DNA of 64,000 nucleotides from Cercospora beticola (Eukaryota; Ascomycota; Dothideomycetes; Mycosphaerellales; Mycosphaerellaceae). The notes beneath the pieces were generated by a model that ran no database searches, had not been told where the DNA came from, and saw nothing but the letters and a program-made list of their open reading frames with translations. This document shows positions 1-10,300 of the stretch, piece by piece; the first letter of the stretch is position 1; each line of letters starts with the position of its first letter. Both the position numbers and the translations under genes were made by a program. Location: contig NC_088940.1 in the NCBI RefSeq assembly GCF_033473495.1, forward strand, positions 2,604,001 to 2,668,000, read 5' to 3'.

Positions 1-233
1 AATATTTCTCTTCTAACCTGTCTTAGATATATGTGGGACAGATGACGAGGCTCGAGAAGTAATGGCATCAAATTTGTGAATTTCGTGATATCTCAACAAG
101 TAGCTCAGACGCAGGTAAGGAAGCATCATTGACAAGTGACAAAAACTCCAGCTTGGAAAATTTCAAGCACAATCCCTCATAGCAAAAACGCTTCAGCAAA
201 CAGACTTAGACCAACCAGAGCGAAAGTGGCAGT

Positions 234-1589
234 CTAAGCGTCTGGTGACACGCCAACACGCTCCTTGGCAAGCAGATCAACCAAGAGTGGGCTGGGCCTG
301 TTGTCCTTGCCACCCTTCAGAGCATCATTCTGAGCCTTGTATTGCTGAACGCTGTTGAGGTAGGCATCGAACAGGTAGCTGCTGTCAAGTGGACCACCCT
401 TGGCCTCAGGGTGGAACTGCGTGCTGAAGATTGGACGAGTCTTGTGGATCATGCCCTCGTTGGAGCCATCGTTGAGGTTGGTGAAGTACTCCTTGAAGTC
501 CGATGGTAGGGAACCAGCATCGACAGCGTATCCGTGGTTCTGAGAAGTGATGTGGCACTTGCCGGTCATCAAGTCCAAAGCTGGGATGTTGTGGGCACGG
601 TTGCCGTACTTCATCTTCACGGTGCGGGCGCCGGATGCGATGGCCAGAAGCTGGTGGCCGAGACAGATGCCCATGATGGGAATGTTGCTGTTGTCCATGA
701 GCTTCTTGAGGTTGTCGCTGGTCTTGCGGCAGTGGGTTGGGTCACCAGGGCCGTTGGAGATGAAGACTCCGTCGAAGTGGTGCGCAGTCTTGTGAATTGG
801 ATAGTCCCATGGCAAGCAGGTCACGCTAGCTCCGCGTCCCACAATGGAGCGGATGATGTTCTCCTTGACACCACAGTCGATCAGAGCGACGTGAGCATTG
901 CCGTTTGGCGATGGCACGTGGAAAGGTGCCTTGGTGGAGACCTTGGCTACCAAGTTGATGGCAGATGGGTCGTTGAACGCCTCGTCCTCGTCTGCGTCGT
1001 ACTCTTCGCCGACGGAGATTTTTCCTAGCGAAGAACCTTGCTCTCGCAAGTATGTGACGATAGCGCGAGTATCAACGCCAGAGATGGCAGGAACGCCCTC
1101 ACGAGCGCACCACTCGGACAGACTCTCGACAGCAGTCCAGTGGGAGTACTTGAGAGCAGCATCAGCAACAACGATACCGCAGGCCTGGATGTTGGGGCTC
1201 TCAAAGTACTTGAGCAGTCCGTATTCGTCACGGACGTCGGATGGCACACCGTAATTGCCGATGAGTGGTTGAGTGAAGACCAAGATCTGTCCACGGTATG
1301 AAGGATCGGTCATTGACTCAGGGTAGCCTACGAGCGATGTGGTGAAGACTGCTTCTCCACTGATGTTGGCCTTTGCACCGAAGCTCTTTCCGTGGAAGAT
1401 GGGACCATCGCGGATGGTGAAGGTGGCTCGATCGAAGGATGGCTTGGTCGATCGCTTGAAGGCATTTGGAGCAGAGCCAATGCGGGTTTCTGGTGCCACA
1501 GTGGCATTGTTCCTGATGAAGGCCTTGGTGATGCCAGTCTTGGGCAGACCAGCAGGCTTCAAAGTTCGGGCAAGGATGGCAGAGGCCAT
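234..1589 (-). CDS. CPA1: Carbamoyl-phosphate synthase, arginine-specific small (glutaminase) subunit
   Basis: Single-exon 451-residue protein. It supplies ammonia from glutamine to the large subunit to make carbamoyl phosphate for arginine synthesis, in the mitochondrion in filamentous fungi. The N-terminus is basic and free of acidic residues for about 35 residues ([19 protein letters not shown]), as expected of a mitochondrial presequence. The small-subunit N-terminal domain follows ([20 protein letters not shown]), then a class I glutamine amidotransferase domain with the nucleophile region [10 protein letters not shown] and the His/Glu pair in FHPEAKGG. Length matches the family (about 450 residues in Neurospora arg-2). 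The start is the first ATG after the regulatory uORF, 39 nt downstream of the uORF stop. Regulation is expected to be translational through that uORF. Very confident. Confidence 0.97.
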   Translation of the reverse strand: MASAILARTLKPAGLPKTGITKAFIRNNATVAPETRIGSAPNAFKRSTKPSFDRATFTIRDGPIFHGKSFGAKANISGEAVFTTSLVGYPESMTDPSYRGQILVFTQPLIGNYGVPSDVRDEYGLLKYFESPNIQACGIVVADAALKYSHWTAVESLSEWCAREGVPAISGVDTRAIVTYLREQGSSLGKISVGEEYDADEDEAFNDPSAINLVAKVSTKAPFHVPSPNGNAHVALIDCGVKENIIRSIVGRGASVTCLPWDYPIHKTAHHFDGVFISNGPGDPTHCRKTSDNLKKLMDNSNIPIMGICLGHQLLAIASGARTVKMKYGNRAHNIPALDLMTGKCHITSQNHGYAVDAGSLPSDFKEYFTNLNDGSNEGMIHKTRPIFSTQFHPEAKGGPLDSSYLFDAYLNSVQQYKAQNDALKGGKDNRPSPLLVDLLAKERVGVSPDA

Positions 1590-1628
1590 GGTTGAGGTTG
1601 GGTGTAGCGGGCGGTGGGGTGAGGTTTC

Positions 1629-1817
1629 TTAACCACTGAAGGCCTTCCACAAGTGGTCACTGATGTAGTCTGCCATGTCTGATCAGCATCTGCGTCGCTC
1701 GTCCTTTTTCCATAGCTCGGTGATTTTTGCGTGATGGTGATGGTGGTCTTATCGGGCGACGGGCGGTGTCGGATGCGTCATACCTTGCGAGGTGAAGAGT
1801 GTGGGAGCGAACACCAT
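1629..1817 (-). promoter_or_regulatory. Arginine attenuator peptide (AAP) uORF, spliced
   Basis: Two-exon upstream ORF in the CPA1 leader. Exon 1 is 1784..1817, the intron is 1670..1783 (114 nt, GTATGA donor, GCTGATC branch-like site, GGCAG acceptor) and exon 2 is 1629..1669, stop included. It encodes 24 residues, the same length as the Neurospora AAP, with the conserved core FTSQDYISDHLWKAF at residues 8-22. Asp12 and Trp19, which are known to matter for arginine-dependent ribosome stalling, are present. The intron splits the Asp12 codon (G|AC). Known role: with high arginine the nascent peptide stalls the ribosome at the uORF stop and blocks scanning to the CPA1 start, 39 nt further on. The splice model is inferred, but the resulting peptide matches the family too well to be chance. 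Confidence 0.93.
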
Positions 1818-2708
1818 GAACGCGACCAGCTCAAGAGACGGAGGGGTTGGTGTCTAGGAGGAAGTTGGGTTGATGTCGGCAGCGAGGTAGCAGTTGAGCA
1901 TGAGATGGTCAGCAGCGATGGGATTGGGTGTTGGTGGTCGGAGGGTGAGAGATCGGGCGCGGGAAGTTCGAAGTTTTCAAGCTTATCTGTCCACCCGGCC
2001 CTTCGGCGCTCAAAAGAGTCACAGACCAATGGCGCGGAGGCAATGGCAACGCCGCTGATAGGACGTGTGTTTGCCGGTCGTCGATTCTGGAGAGCAAGTC
2101 GGTGTGCAGCAGAGGGAGGCTGCTATCGCGACAATAACCCGTCGCCCGCCCACAAGTGACTAATAATTGCTGCTGCCACGCTCTTTGTCCGCGCCGTCTG
2201 CCACTTTCCGCTGCCACCTCCGCCCTCGGCCATTGAGCCCTTGCTTTGACCTGCACACCCCGCTCTCAGCACGACAGGACAGGGCAGCGAACAGAATATG
2301 CCATATCCCGTGACGAGCACGAGCACAACCATGCTGCCTTCATGCCAGATGAAGTCTCAATCACGCCGTCTACGACTCAAGCCAACGACTCGCCGGCACT
2401 GTGAACCTTGTTCGCATGCCGCTGTCAAAACCCCCTTCCACAGCGAGAGGATGCTCTAGCTTCAAGAATACGTGACCCGTCTCGCTGTCGACGAGGATTG
2501 CTATGTCAAAGTCTCCTGCCACTAGACATGTCAGGCCATGAGATGTGAGACAGAAGGCGCTCTAGTTAGTGATGCAGCGACAGTGACAGCTTGGTCATGC
2601 ACAACATAGCACATCCGTCAAACTTCGCCCTCGACTCAGCATACCTGCGCCTGTACTTTCTCTTCACAATGCCGCCTCCTCTCGAAATTTTCACTCTGTT
2701 TCCTCCTA
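1818..2708. other. Divergent intergenic region, CPA1 leader/promoter and 5' flank of the APH-like gene
   Basis: No convincing gene. Open frames on both strands here are short and overlap one another. The left part holds the upstream leader and promoter of CPA1, the right part the promoter of the APH-like gene. Confidence 0.6.
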
Positions 2709-3659
2709 TTGACAATCATGCAGAACGGCATCGTACATTCGAATATCTCGCTTCCAAGCAGCAAGAACATGGGTGCCCTCAAGCAAGTCTTCCGAAAAAT
2801 CCCAAGCAAATATCTCCAAGCCCTCGAAGAAGCCAAACCCGGCGACGGCGTAGGCTACCCCAACGAGTACAACGGCGAACGAATCCGCATCAACAACGCC
2901 TTCTTAAAACAATGCATCCTCTTACGCCCGCACTCTCGAGCATTCCGCCTCAACCACAACATCGTCATCAAAACAGGCTCCAAAGCCCGCCTCCTCGAAG
3001 CAGAAACCATGAAACTCCTCGCCTCCCAAACCTCCATCCCCGTCCCCCGCGTCTACGACTCCTACATCCAACCCGACGGCTGCGGCGTCCTCATAATGGA
3101 ACACATCGAAGGCCAAACCCTCTCCCAAGCCTGGCCGCACTACGACCAAGCCCAAAAGCAATCCATCACCGCCCAACTGAAACACTACCTCGATGAACTC
3201 CGCTCAATCACCAGCACCACAATCAGCGGCAGCATCGACAAAACCGAACCCTGCCTCGACGAATTCTTCGCTCACGACGACTTACAATATGGTCCTTACA
3301 ACGACCCCAGCGCTTTCATCGAAGGTCTCGTGCACACTCTACGTCAACGCGGAGATAATTCTTGGACACAAATGGTCGCTCGGTTATTACGTTCTATGCG
3401 AAGTGAGAAGATCGTGCTGACGCATAATAATCTCACACCGAGTAATATTATTGTTCGAGATGGGATGGTGGTCGGGATTTTGGATTGGGAAATGTGTGGA
3501 TTCTATCCGGACTATTGGGAATTTGTGAAGGCGTATTTGTTTGCGGATTGGAATGGGATGTGGGTGAAAGAGAAGTTGCCGGATAGGATTTTGACGCCGA
3601 GGTTGGCCGAGTTGAGTTATTTGATGCATGCGAGGAGTGTGGTTTGGCCGGGGTTGTGA
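2709..3659 (+). CDS. APH/choline-kinase-fold protein with degenerate catalytic loop
   Basis: Intronless, 316 residues. The fold resembles fungal aminoglycoside-phosphotransferase-family proteins. There is a beta-rich N-lobe with NIVIKTGSKARLLEAETMK (the Lys and Glu of nucleotide binding), the hinge VLIMEHIEGQTLSQAWP, and a C-lobe with LTHNNLTPSNIIV followed by GILDWEMCGFYPDYWE. Active family members carry H-x-D in the catalytic loop. Here the Asp is replaced by Asn (CAT AAT AAT), while the metal-binding Asn and the DWE Asp remain. It may be a pseudokinase or have altered chemistry, and the substrate is unknown. Codon choice changes abruptly at about 3370 (see findings). It is convergent with the ligase gene on its right. 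Confidence 0.85.
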   Translation: MTIMQNGIVHSNISLPSSKNMGALKQVFRKIPSKYLQALEEAKPGDGVGYPNEYNGERIRINNAFLKQCILLRPHSRAFRLNHNIVIKTGSKARLLEAETMKLLASQTSIPVPRVYDSYIQPDGCGVLIMEHIEGQTLSQAWPHYDQAQKQSITAQLKHYLDELRSITSTTISGSIDKTEPCLDEFFAHDDLQYGPYNDPSAFIEGLVHTLRQRGDNSWTQMVARLLRSMRSEKIVLTHNNLTPSNIIVRDGMVVGILDWEMCGFYPDYWEFVKAYLFADWNGMWVKEKLPDRILTPRLAELSYLMHARSVVWPGL

Positions 3660-3878
3660 GGCGAGGGGAAGATGTAGAAGTGCAATATTTGGATCAAAAT
3701 GGTTTATTGTCATCAGAATTCTTTCACGATTGTGTATCATTAGGACTGGTATCTTGTTCGCTACGATGTTCGAGAAAATTTTGTCCAAACCACGTTCAAT
3801 CATGAGATTATGACGATACTCGTCTCGAACATCTCGTACTTCTTTGTAGCCTCTACAACACAGAACAACAGAACAGTC

Positions 3879-5650
3879 CTACAACCTCGCCCCCTCCCTC
3901 CTCTTCCCCTCCTTAAACTCCTCCTTCGCCTGCTCCCTCAACAACCTCTTCAAAATCTTCCCACTCGCATTCTTCGGAATCGTATCCACAAATTTCACCC
4001 CACCCTCCAACTGCTTATAATACACCAACTTCTCCTTCACAAACGCCTTAACCTCTTCCTCCGTCGGCGCCCCATCTTTCGTCCTCCTCGTAATATACGC
4101 CCTCGGCAACTCATCCCCCTCTCTCACAGGATCCGGAACCCCAATCACAGCCGCATCAACAATTTCCGGATGCGACAATAACACACCTTCCAATTCTGGA
4201 GGAGCGACTTGGAAACCTCGAACTTTGATGAGTTCTTTTTTGCGGTCGACGATGTAGTAGTTTCCGGATTTGCTGTCGATGTAAGCTATGTCGCCTGTGT
4301 GGAAGAAATTGTCGGAGTCCCAGTCACGGGCGTTGGCTTCGGGGTTTTCGAAGTAGCCTTTTATTACTGTGGGACCGCGGACGCAGAGTTCGCCGCGGAT
4401 GTCGTAGGCTGTGATGTCGTTGCCGGAGTCGTCGACGAGTTTGGTGTCGAGGTTTGGGAGGGGTTTGCCGACGCTTCCTGTTGAGTCGTTGGCTGGGTAG
4501 GGGGTTCGGGTTGCGATGCAGGAGGTTTCTGTCATGCCCCTGTGGTTTGAGAGATTAGTGGGTGTTTTTGAGAGCACTTGTAGATGAGCTTTTTTTGTCT
4601 TACCAGACTTGCGAACAAGGTGCACCCGGAGCCATAAGGGCTTGAAGTCGGGCTTGAGGGCCCTTGTCTAGAGGTGCTGCTCCGCATTGTGCTACTTTGC
4701 ATGACTTGAGACTGTATTGCTTCGCCATCGGACTGTTGATTACTTGGACTGCGATAGGAGGAACGACTCCCATGTCGGTGATCTTATAGTGCTCGTGTGC
4801 CCAGAACCACGTCTTGAGATCGAATCGTGGAACAACATAGGCCGCATCGCCATTTCTGAGAGGCGTACAGAATGCGCTAGGAGCTGTCGCTGCGTGGAAC
4901 ATGGGCAAGGGCAGAAAGCGTCGAACTTCATACGGCTTCGGATTCGTCTCGTACACCAGCATGTGCTGTGCGGTGAGGTTGAGGTGTGATAGTTCAGCGG
5001 CTTTGGGAAGACCAGTTGTGCCGGAAGAGTATAGTCTCGCTGCTCCTGTTCGGTATGCTGTCTCGTAGTCGTTGAATCGTACCCAGTCTGTTTCGCCATG
5101 CTTGAACAAGTCGGCCCATTGCAGAAAGCCCTCTGGCGCCTTCTCGCCTGTAGGGTTGTATATGATGATATTCTTCTTATCGATCCCGTTGGCTGCTGCG
5201 GCTTTGAGGATGTTGGGTAGGAATGCAGGTTGTGTGAGAATGTACTTCGCTTTGGCGATCTTCGTTGTCTGTCGCAACCGCTGTCAGCCAAGATCACGAC
5301 GTAATCGAGCAAAGAGCAGAACATACATGTGTCAACTCATGCTCCGTATATGCCGGGTTGGTACCAGCATAGACTCCTCCCGCAGCAATGACTCCAAGAA
5401 AGAAGATCGGGTATGTGATGTCGTTCAGCGAGTGTATCGAGACACAATCGCCTTTCTGGACGCCAATGGCCTTGAACCCCGCAGCAAGCTGTCTCACCAT
5501 CTTCTTCGCCTGCCGCGCAGAAATCGACCTCTTATCATCCAGCCCATCAATGTAAATCGGCTTGTCCCAATCATACTTGACATGGTCGAAAGTCCAGGAC
5601 AAAATGTCCTCGTGAGACAGCGGGAAATGTTCTTTCGCCAGGAACGGCAT
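3879..5650 (-). CDS. 4-coumarate:CoA ligase-like acyl-CoA synthetase, PTS1 peroxisomal
   Basis: Three exons: 5327..5650, 4604..5268, 3879..4539 (introns 58 and 64 nt), 549 residues. It is an ANL-superfamily adenylate-forming enzyme that activates a carboxylate with ATP and loads it on CoA. Motifs in order: P-loop YSSGTTGLPKAAELSH, the A5-type motif GMTETS rebuilt exactly across the second intron, HTGDIAYID, the hinge YYIVDRKKELIKVRGFQV, and the catalytic Lys in ASGKILKR near the C-terminus. The protein ends in ARL, a valid peroxisomal targeting signal 1, so it probably acts on a fatty or aromatic acid in peroxisomes. The exact substrate cannot be read. The 3' exon shows the strongest C-to-G skew switch of the window. 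Confidence 0.93.
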
Positions 5651-6567
5651 CGTGTCGGTATTCGTCTAAATGTATCAGCAGGAAAGAAGATCGTGAGACG
5701 CGCAGAAGGAAAAAGTATGCCCGAGAGTACTTAATTCCTTCTATACGAGTAGCAGGTACTCGCAGTTCTGGAGCTGCGCGGTAAGCTATCTCAGCCGGCT
5801 AGCGCTCTGCAGATCACTGTCACCGAGGCTGACCAAGGACGACTCGACCAATCTTAGTCAAGCATCGGCAGCCATCGCAGGAGTTGAAGTTGCGGAGGAG
5901 CTCGTCGGCTGTGGCTGGCCCTTGCACTTTGCTTGCCCCAGAAACAATCTGCCGCAAATACCGTGCGTATGCAGGGTATGTGCGCCATAATGGAGTGAGG
6001 GCAAGCATCGAAATCGAGGCTGGAAAAGGTTTCGCGTCGCGTGGTCAACCCTGGTCAAGAGCTGGCTTTGTCACGAAGTATGGACAACGTGTGTTGAAGC
6101 CCATGATGGATCACATATCATTGTCATTCCGATTTCTTGGTAGGTGACGAGAAGGGAATGTGGTGTTTCGCAGGAGCAGATGTGGGTCTGGGGCTGAGCG
6201 TGGCCACCGCAGCGGCTTATGCTTCGCCGGGGCACAATTGAATCTGCCCTCACTTGCATCCTCCTCCACGATGTTCAACAAATCCAATTCCGAAGTGACC
6301 TAATCCAACCAGGTCTGCAGGCAGAACAAGCATCAATGCCACGTCCTCGAAAGCTTCGTGCCATGCTCCTACCGCTGGAGCAACCGGATGCTTTCGGAAC
6401 ACAACATAATCGCGAACCTGTGCGTAATCACAAAGCTGATCACAAAGTAACGACGTCGACAAGAGTAAGCAGATCCGAGGTCTACAGACATGATTACGGG
6501 CGCAACGATTGTCATTGAACCAATCCCATACCATCAGCACCGAACACGATCTATACGACGACTCGAT
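5651..6567. other. Intergenic region
   Basis: Promoter of the ligase gene on the left and 3' flank of the coiled-coil gene on the right. Apart from the weak candidate at 5820..6008, nothing gene-like was seen. Confidence 0.5.
5820..6008 (-). CDS. Weak candidate small protein or last exon
   Basis: Open frame of 62 residues starting MLALTPLWRTYPAYARYL and ending with a CDGCRC cluster and a basic tail. Residue use looks protein-like (TADELLRNFNSC), but I recognise no family. No upstream exon with good splice sites could be joined. It could be the 3' exon of a gene whose start I cannot find, or chance. Confidence 0.25.
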   Translation of the reverse strand: MLALTPLWRTYPAYARYLRQIVSGASKVQGPATADELLRNFNSCDGCRCLTKIGRVVLGQPR

Positions 6568-9444
6568 TTAATTATGTTTTGCCCATGCAATTGGCACCCC
6601 TTTGAATCTGAAATAAATGGAAACCGATACCACATCGTCCATCAATTTGCGGTCTGTGTCCGCAATCAACACTTCTCCAGTACAAAACACCGCAGGTCTC
6701 GCATAAGCCCTCTGAGCTTGCTCGGTCCACTTATTCTCCTTTCCAATCTTGCTAAGCACATACGGCTTCATGTAAAAATGCAACAGCTGACCCTCAGAAT
6801 TCTTGTCCAAGAAGTGGGGACCGACGTAAATCTGGTAGCTGATCTCTTTCTCTTTGCTGTGGCTGTCGACGAAAGTCGCCCTAGTCGCGTCATGGTCAGC
6901 ATTGTCCTGGATGCTCGAATGAGACGGATGTCATTCACCACATATCAGTAATGCGACATCGATAGTAGTTCTTGAGCGCGACGTTTTCGGGCAATACAGT
7001 GAAAGGCAAGAACCCATCTTTGCTCAGAATCTTTTTCCAGTCCTTGTCAAATGCGCCTGGATTCTTGGTCGATATGACAGCGGCACCTTTCTCGCCGATA
7101 TCTTCTTCATGCGACAGGTCGTCCTTATCCATGAGCAATTCTTGAAGCTCGCGAAGGGCCTTTTGAAATCCGGCTGCATCCATATCGGCCGCGATCTTGA
7201 TGGTGGAAGGGAGCTTGGCAGATCCAACACGATATGTATATCCGAGCAGTGCTTCGAAGAATCGCACATAGATAGCGTACTTGATGTCTGGCACTGATTG
7301 CTGCAGTGTGTGCAGCGCGTTCTGCCTGGTGGCAAGCTCTTTGTCAAACGCGCCGTTGGTCTTGACGTCCTGTGCGATCTTCTTGATCTGTTGTTGCACT
7401 TCTTCTCGTGCCTTGTATTCCTTGACTCCGCGGCAGTATTTGGTCGAGAGCTCCAGCGCTTTCAGTATAGCTTCGAGCAAAGTCCGACCTTGGATAGCCA
7501 TGTTCTTGATCTCATCCTCGTAGTCGTTCAGCCCGTTGATTTCGCCCAACTCTGAACTTTCATGCGTTTCTGACAGTTCTTTGAGAGCTTCGCGCAGATC
7601 CTTGAAAGCACGACTGAACCCGACCTTGAAGGTATCCCAGCGATTTCTCAAGCTGAAGAAGTCGAGAGGAGGCCCACCGGACAGTTTACCGAACATTTCG
7701 GAGGCTTCAGCAGGTTGCAAGAGGTGGAGCCTCTCTTTTGTCTCGTCAATGTACGGTCGAATAGAATCGAAAGTATCGCGAACTTGGGAGACATCAAACA
7801 GCAGATATGGCATGAGCTCAATGAAGAATTTACTCGCAGTTGCAAACTTCTCACGGGCCGCCGAAGCTTTCGCATCCTGTCAAAGACATCATTAGGATTT
7901 CTAGCCTTCAGCAGTGCACGTGGACTTACCTTTTTAGACTGCTCGTGTGCGAAACCTAACATTTCGAACGCTCCCTCGATCTTTTCACCAGGCTTGAGCG
8001 CTACGGCAGATACTTTGATCCCGGTCAGTGGAGCCAAGAAGTCGATGGTCTTTGGATCGACGAACCTGCGAATTTGACTCTTCAAGATTGCGTTGAAGAC
8101 GGCCTCTTCGGCGAGATAATCCTCTTCAGATTTCTGTCGCAGAGATCAATTCTCGCCACGCCGTGAGATTTGACCAGTCATTCTTGCCTACCTGATCCCG
8201 TTTATGGCTCTCCATGCCTGCGAGAACAACATTAAACTTGCTGTCCACGTCTTCTTGCTTTTTCTGCTCCCAGTCAGCTTGGTGCTTACCCGAAAGACAG
8301 GATCAGTCTTACCTGGTACTCCTTTTGAAGTTTCAGTGCCTGCAGGAGGGCATCTTGAGCATCTGTTCTCAGCGCTTCGACGTCAATGAATGATTTTGCG
8401 AGCAGACTCATGCTCTCTAGCATGGCATTATTGGCCTTCTTCTGGTCATCTCTCAGTGCAGTGTTTGATTTGATCGTCGTGCTCATCAGCTGCTCAAAGT
8501 TCTGAAGGCTGGTCAAATAGTCCGTCCATTTGCCTGCATTGATCAGGTAGGCATCCACTTCTAATCTCGGAATTTCGAAGCACTGAGCAGCCGTACTGAA
8601 TGGCGGAACACCCGGCTCTTGTCGTGCTAGGTCAAGTGGTCTCAGCAACCTTTGGGAGTGGAAGCACAAAGTTGCATGTCGAAGGGAGTTGCGAGTACAA
8701 ATGACAACGTATTTCAGCATGGATACGGCAACCTCTCGACTTGTCTTATCGTCCTCGAAGATCAGTTTGCTGGCCCTCACAAAGAGTGAGTGGAGCAGCC
8801 CAGGTAGATGGCTACAGTCTGCCTGTCAGTCTCGCGTCTTGTTGTCTCGCGACGATGACCTACGTTTGCGCTGCTGGAACGAGATCTTGGAAAGACTCAA
8901 GTTCGCCAAAAGGCACTTGTGGAATCTCATAGAGATATCTTCTCCATTCCATCATGGGCACAATGGATTTGGGGATATCTTTGATTGCCACAGGCGCAGC
9001 GACAAGGATACCTGCACAGCTGCTGCCATTCACACGAGCAATTGTCGCAAGAGAGTCGGTCTGGCCGGCGGCACGACCGACATGTCCGATCTGCAGACCA
9101 GATGAACAAGTCTCATAGACGATCGCCAGTCGAAAGAGATTAGGGTCTCCATTTGCGGCCTTGACATCGAATCTGATGACGGTGTTCGGTTTGAGATTCG
9201 CTGCGAATGAACGCGCAAATATGTGAACGACTCGGAGGTTCGACAAGTTGGTCAGTCCAGCGAAGGTGACAGGTTTCGATCCATCTGGAAGGAGAGACGT
9301 CCATTGCAGTTCGTTAGCATATATGTGCAAATATCGAGTTCCTGTGGGCGTCGACTTCAGGACTTCGCCAAATTCGAGCCTTTCGTCTATGCTCGCCTGG
9401 CAGTAGGCATGATGTCCTTGCGTCTCAAACTTTGGAGGTGACAT
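6568..9444 (-). CDS. Large coiled-coil protein, unknown function
   Basis: Six exons: 8864..9444, 8313..8811, 8192..8263, 7930..8133, 6939..7876, 6568..6880. Introns are 49-58 nt, all with GT-AG ends and most with a CTGAC-type branch. The model gives 868 residues in one frame. Residues 1-190 are a beta-rich domain (LHIYANELQWTSLLPDGSK). Residues about 230-700 are long amphipathic helices rich in Glu, Lys and Gln (LREALKELSETHESSELGE, REEVQQQIKKIAQDVK). The last 110 residues are again beta-rich (RCRITDMW then ATFVDSHSKEKEI). No signal peptide or membrane span is evident. I do not recognise a family. The layout (beta cap, long helical bundle, beta tail) resembles the gene at 12256..14302, and the two lie on either side of a secreted Cys-rich gene. 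The last intron (GTGAAT donor, TAG acceptor) is the least certain. Confidence 0.75.
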
Positions 9445-10300
9445 TCTCGTTCGGGGTGCTGTTGAACTGCACCCTCGATGTTCAGGATGGTATTGCTACA
9501 GGTGAACAGCGGGACCTTGACGGACTTCATGACAAAGCCCTTTCCTCATGATCATTCTCAGGAGCCGCATTGCCTCGATTCGACCACGATTCCATGGCGG
9601 CGTGATAAGCGATATCACACCACTGCTGCGCGTTCGAGCAATCCGCGCCTTCGCCATATTCTGCAAGGTCAGCTTCACAAGCTTCATTGCACACCAGAGC
9701 TGCCATTGTGGCGGTCGTGAAGACTTGGTTCTTGCAGAGCTCCCACGAATCACGCCGGTACAACAACGCGCTGGCGCGAGCTGGCAAGCACGGCGTAGAG
9801 CTGTCGGCGCCACAGAGGAAGGATGACTGCAGCCACGAAAGAAGAAGTGGCGAGCTGAAGTTCAAGCCCCGAGAAGCCAAATCGTGGACTCTTGGCAAAT
9901 CTGGCCCGACTTCCAAGTCCAGTCCAGAGCATCTGCGCATCTACTGACCTTCAATCACGGCGCACAATCACCACGTCTATTTGAGCGGGCCCGGGGACAA
10001 GTGTACTAGAGGTAACCGAGAAGGCCTACGGTTCGGCAGACGGACGAGGATGGCATTGAAGATACTACGGCTCGGCCGGACAGCTAGCAAAGAATGAGTT
10101 TACTGGGTGGTAGGAATGCCTCTCGAGGATACTGCCATGCTGATGGAACTCCCAGCTCAACACGTATCCATGGCAGACCATTGCTAAGTACCGCACAGCG
10201 CCGACATATTTACTTGGACGGCCGTGGAGAGACGGTGTACGACTATCCATACCTCTCGTGTACGAAAACAACAGCCTTTCCACTGATGTCCCCAGCTCCT
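9445..10300. other. Intergenic region with one weak open frame
   Basis: A 137-codon frame on the minus strand (9527..9940) ends in a Cys-containing acidic stretch (LVCNEACEADLAEYGEGADC). It has no recognised domain and the opposite strand is also open, so I do not call it a gene. Otherwise the promoter of the 868-residue coiled-coil gene. Confidence 0.4.

Noticed and set aside
1318..1650. 110-codon minus frame overlapping the CPA1 start and uORF
   Set aside because: Out of frame with both CPA1 and the AAP. A shadow ORF.
9527..9940. 137-codon minus frame
   Set aside because: No domain, the opposite strand is open over most of it, and there is no transcript or splice clue. Kept only as a note in the intergenic entry.
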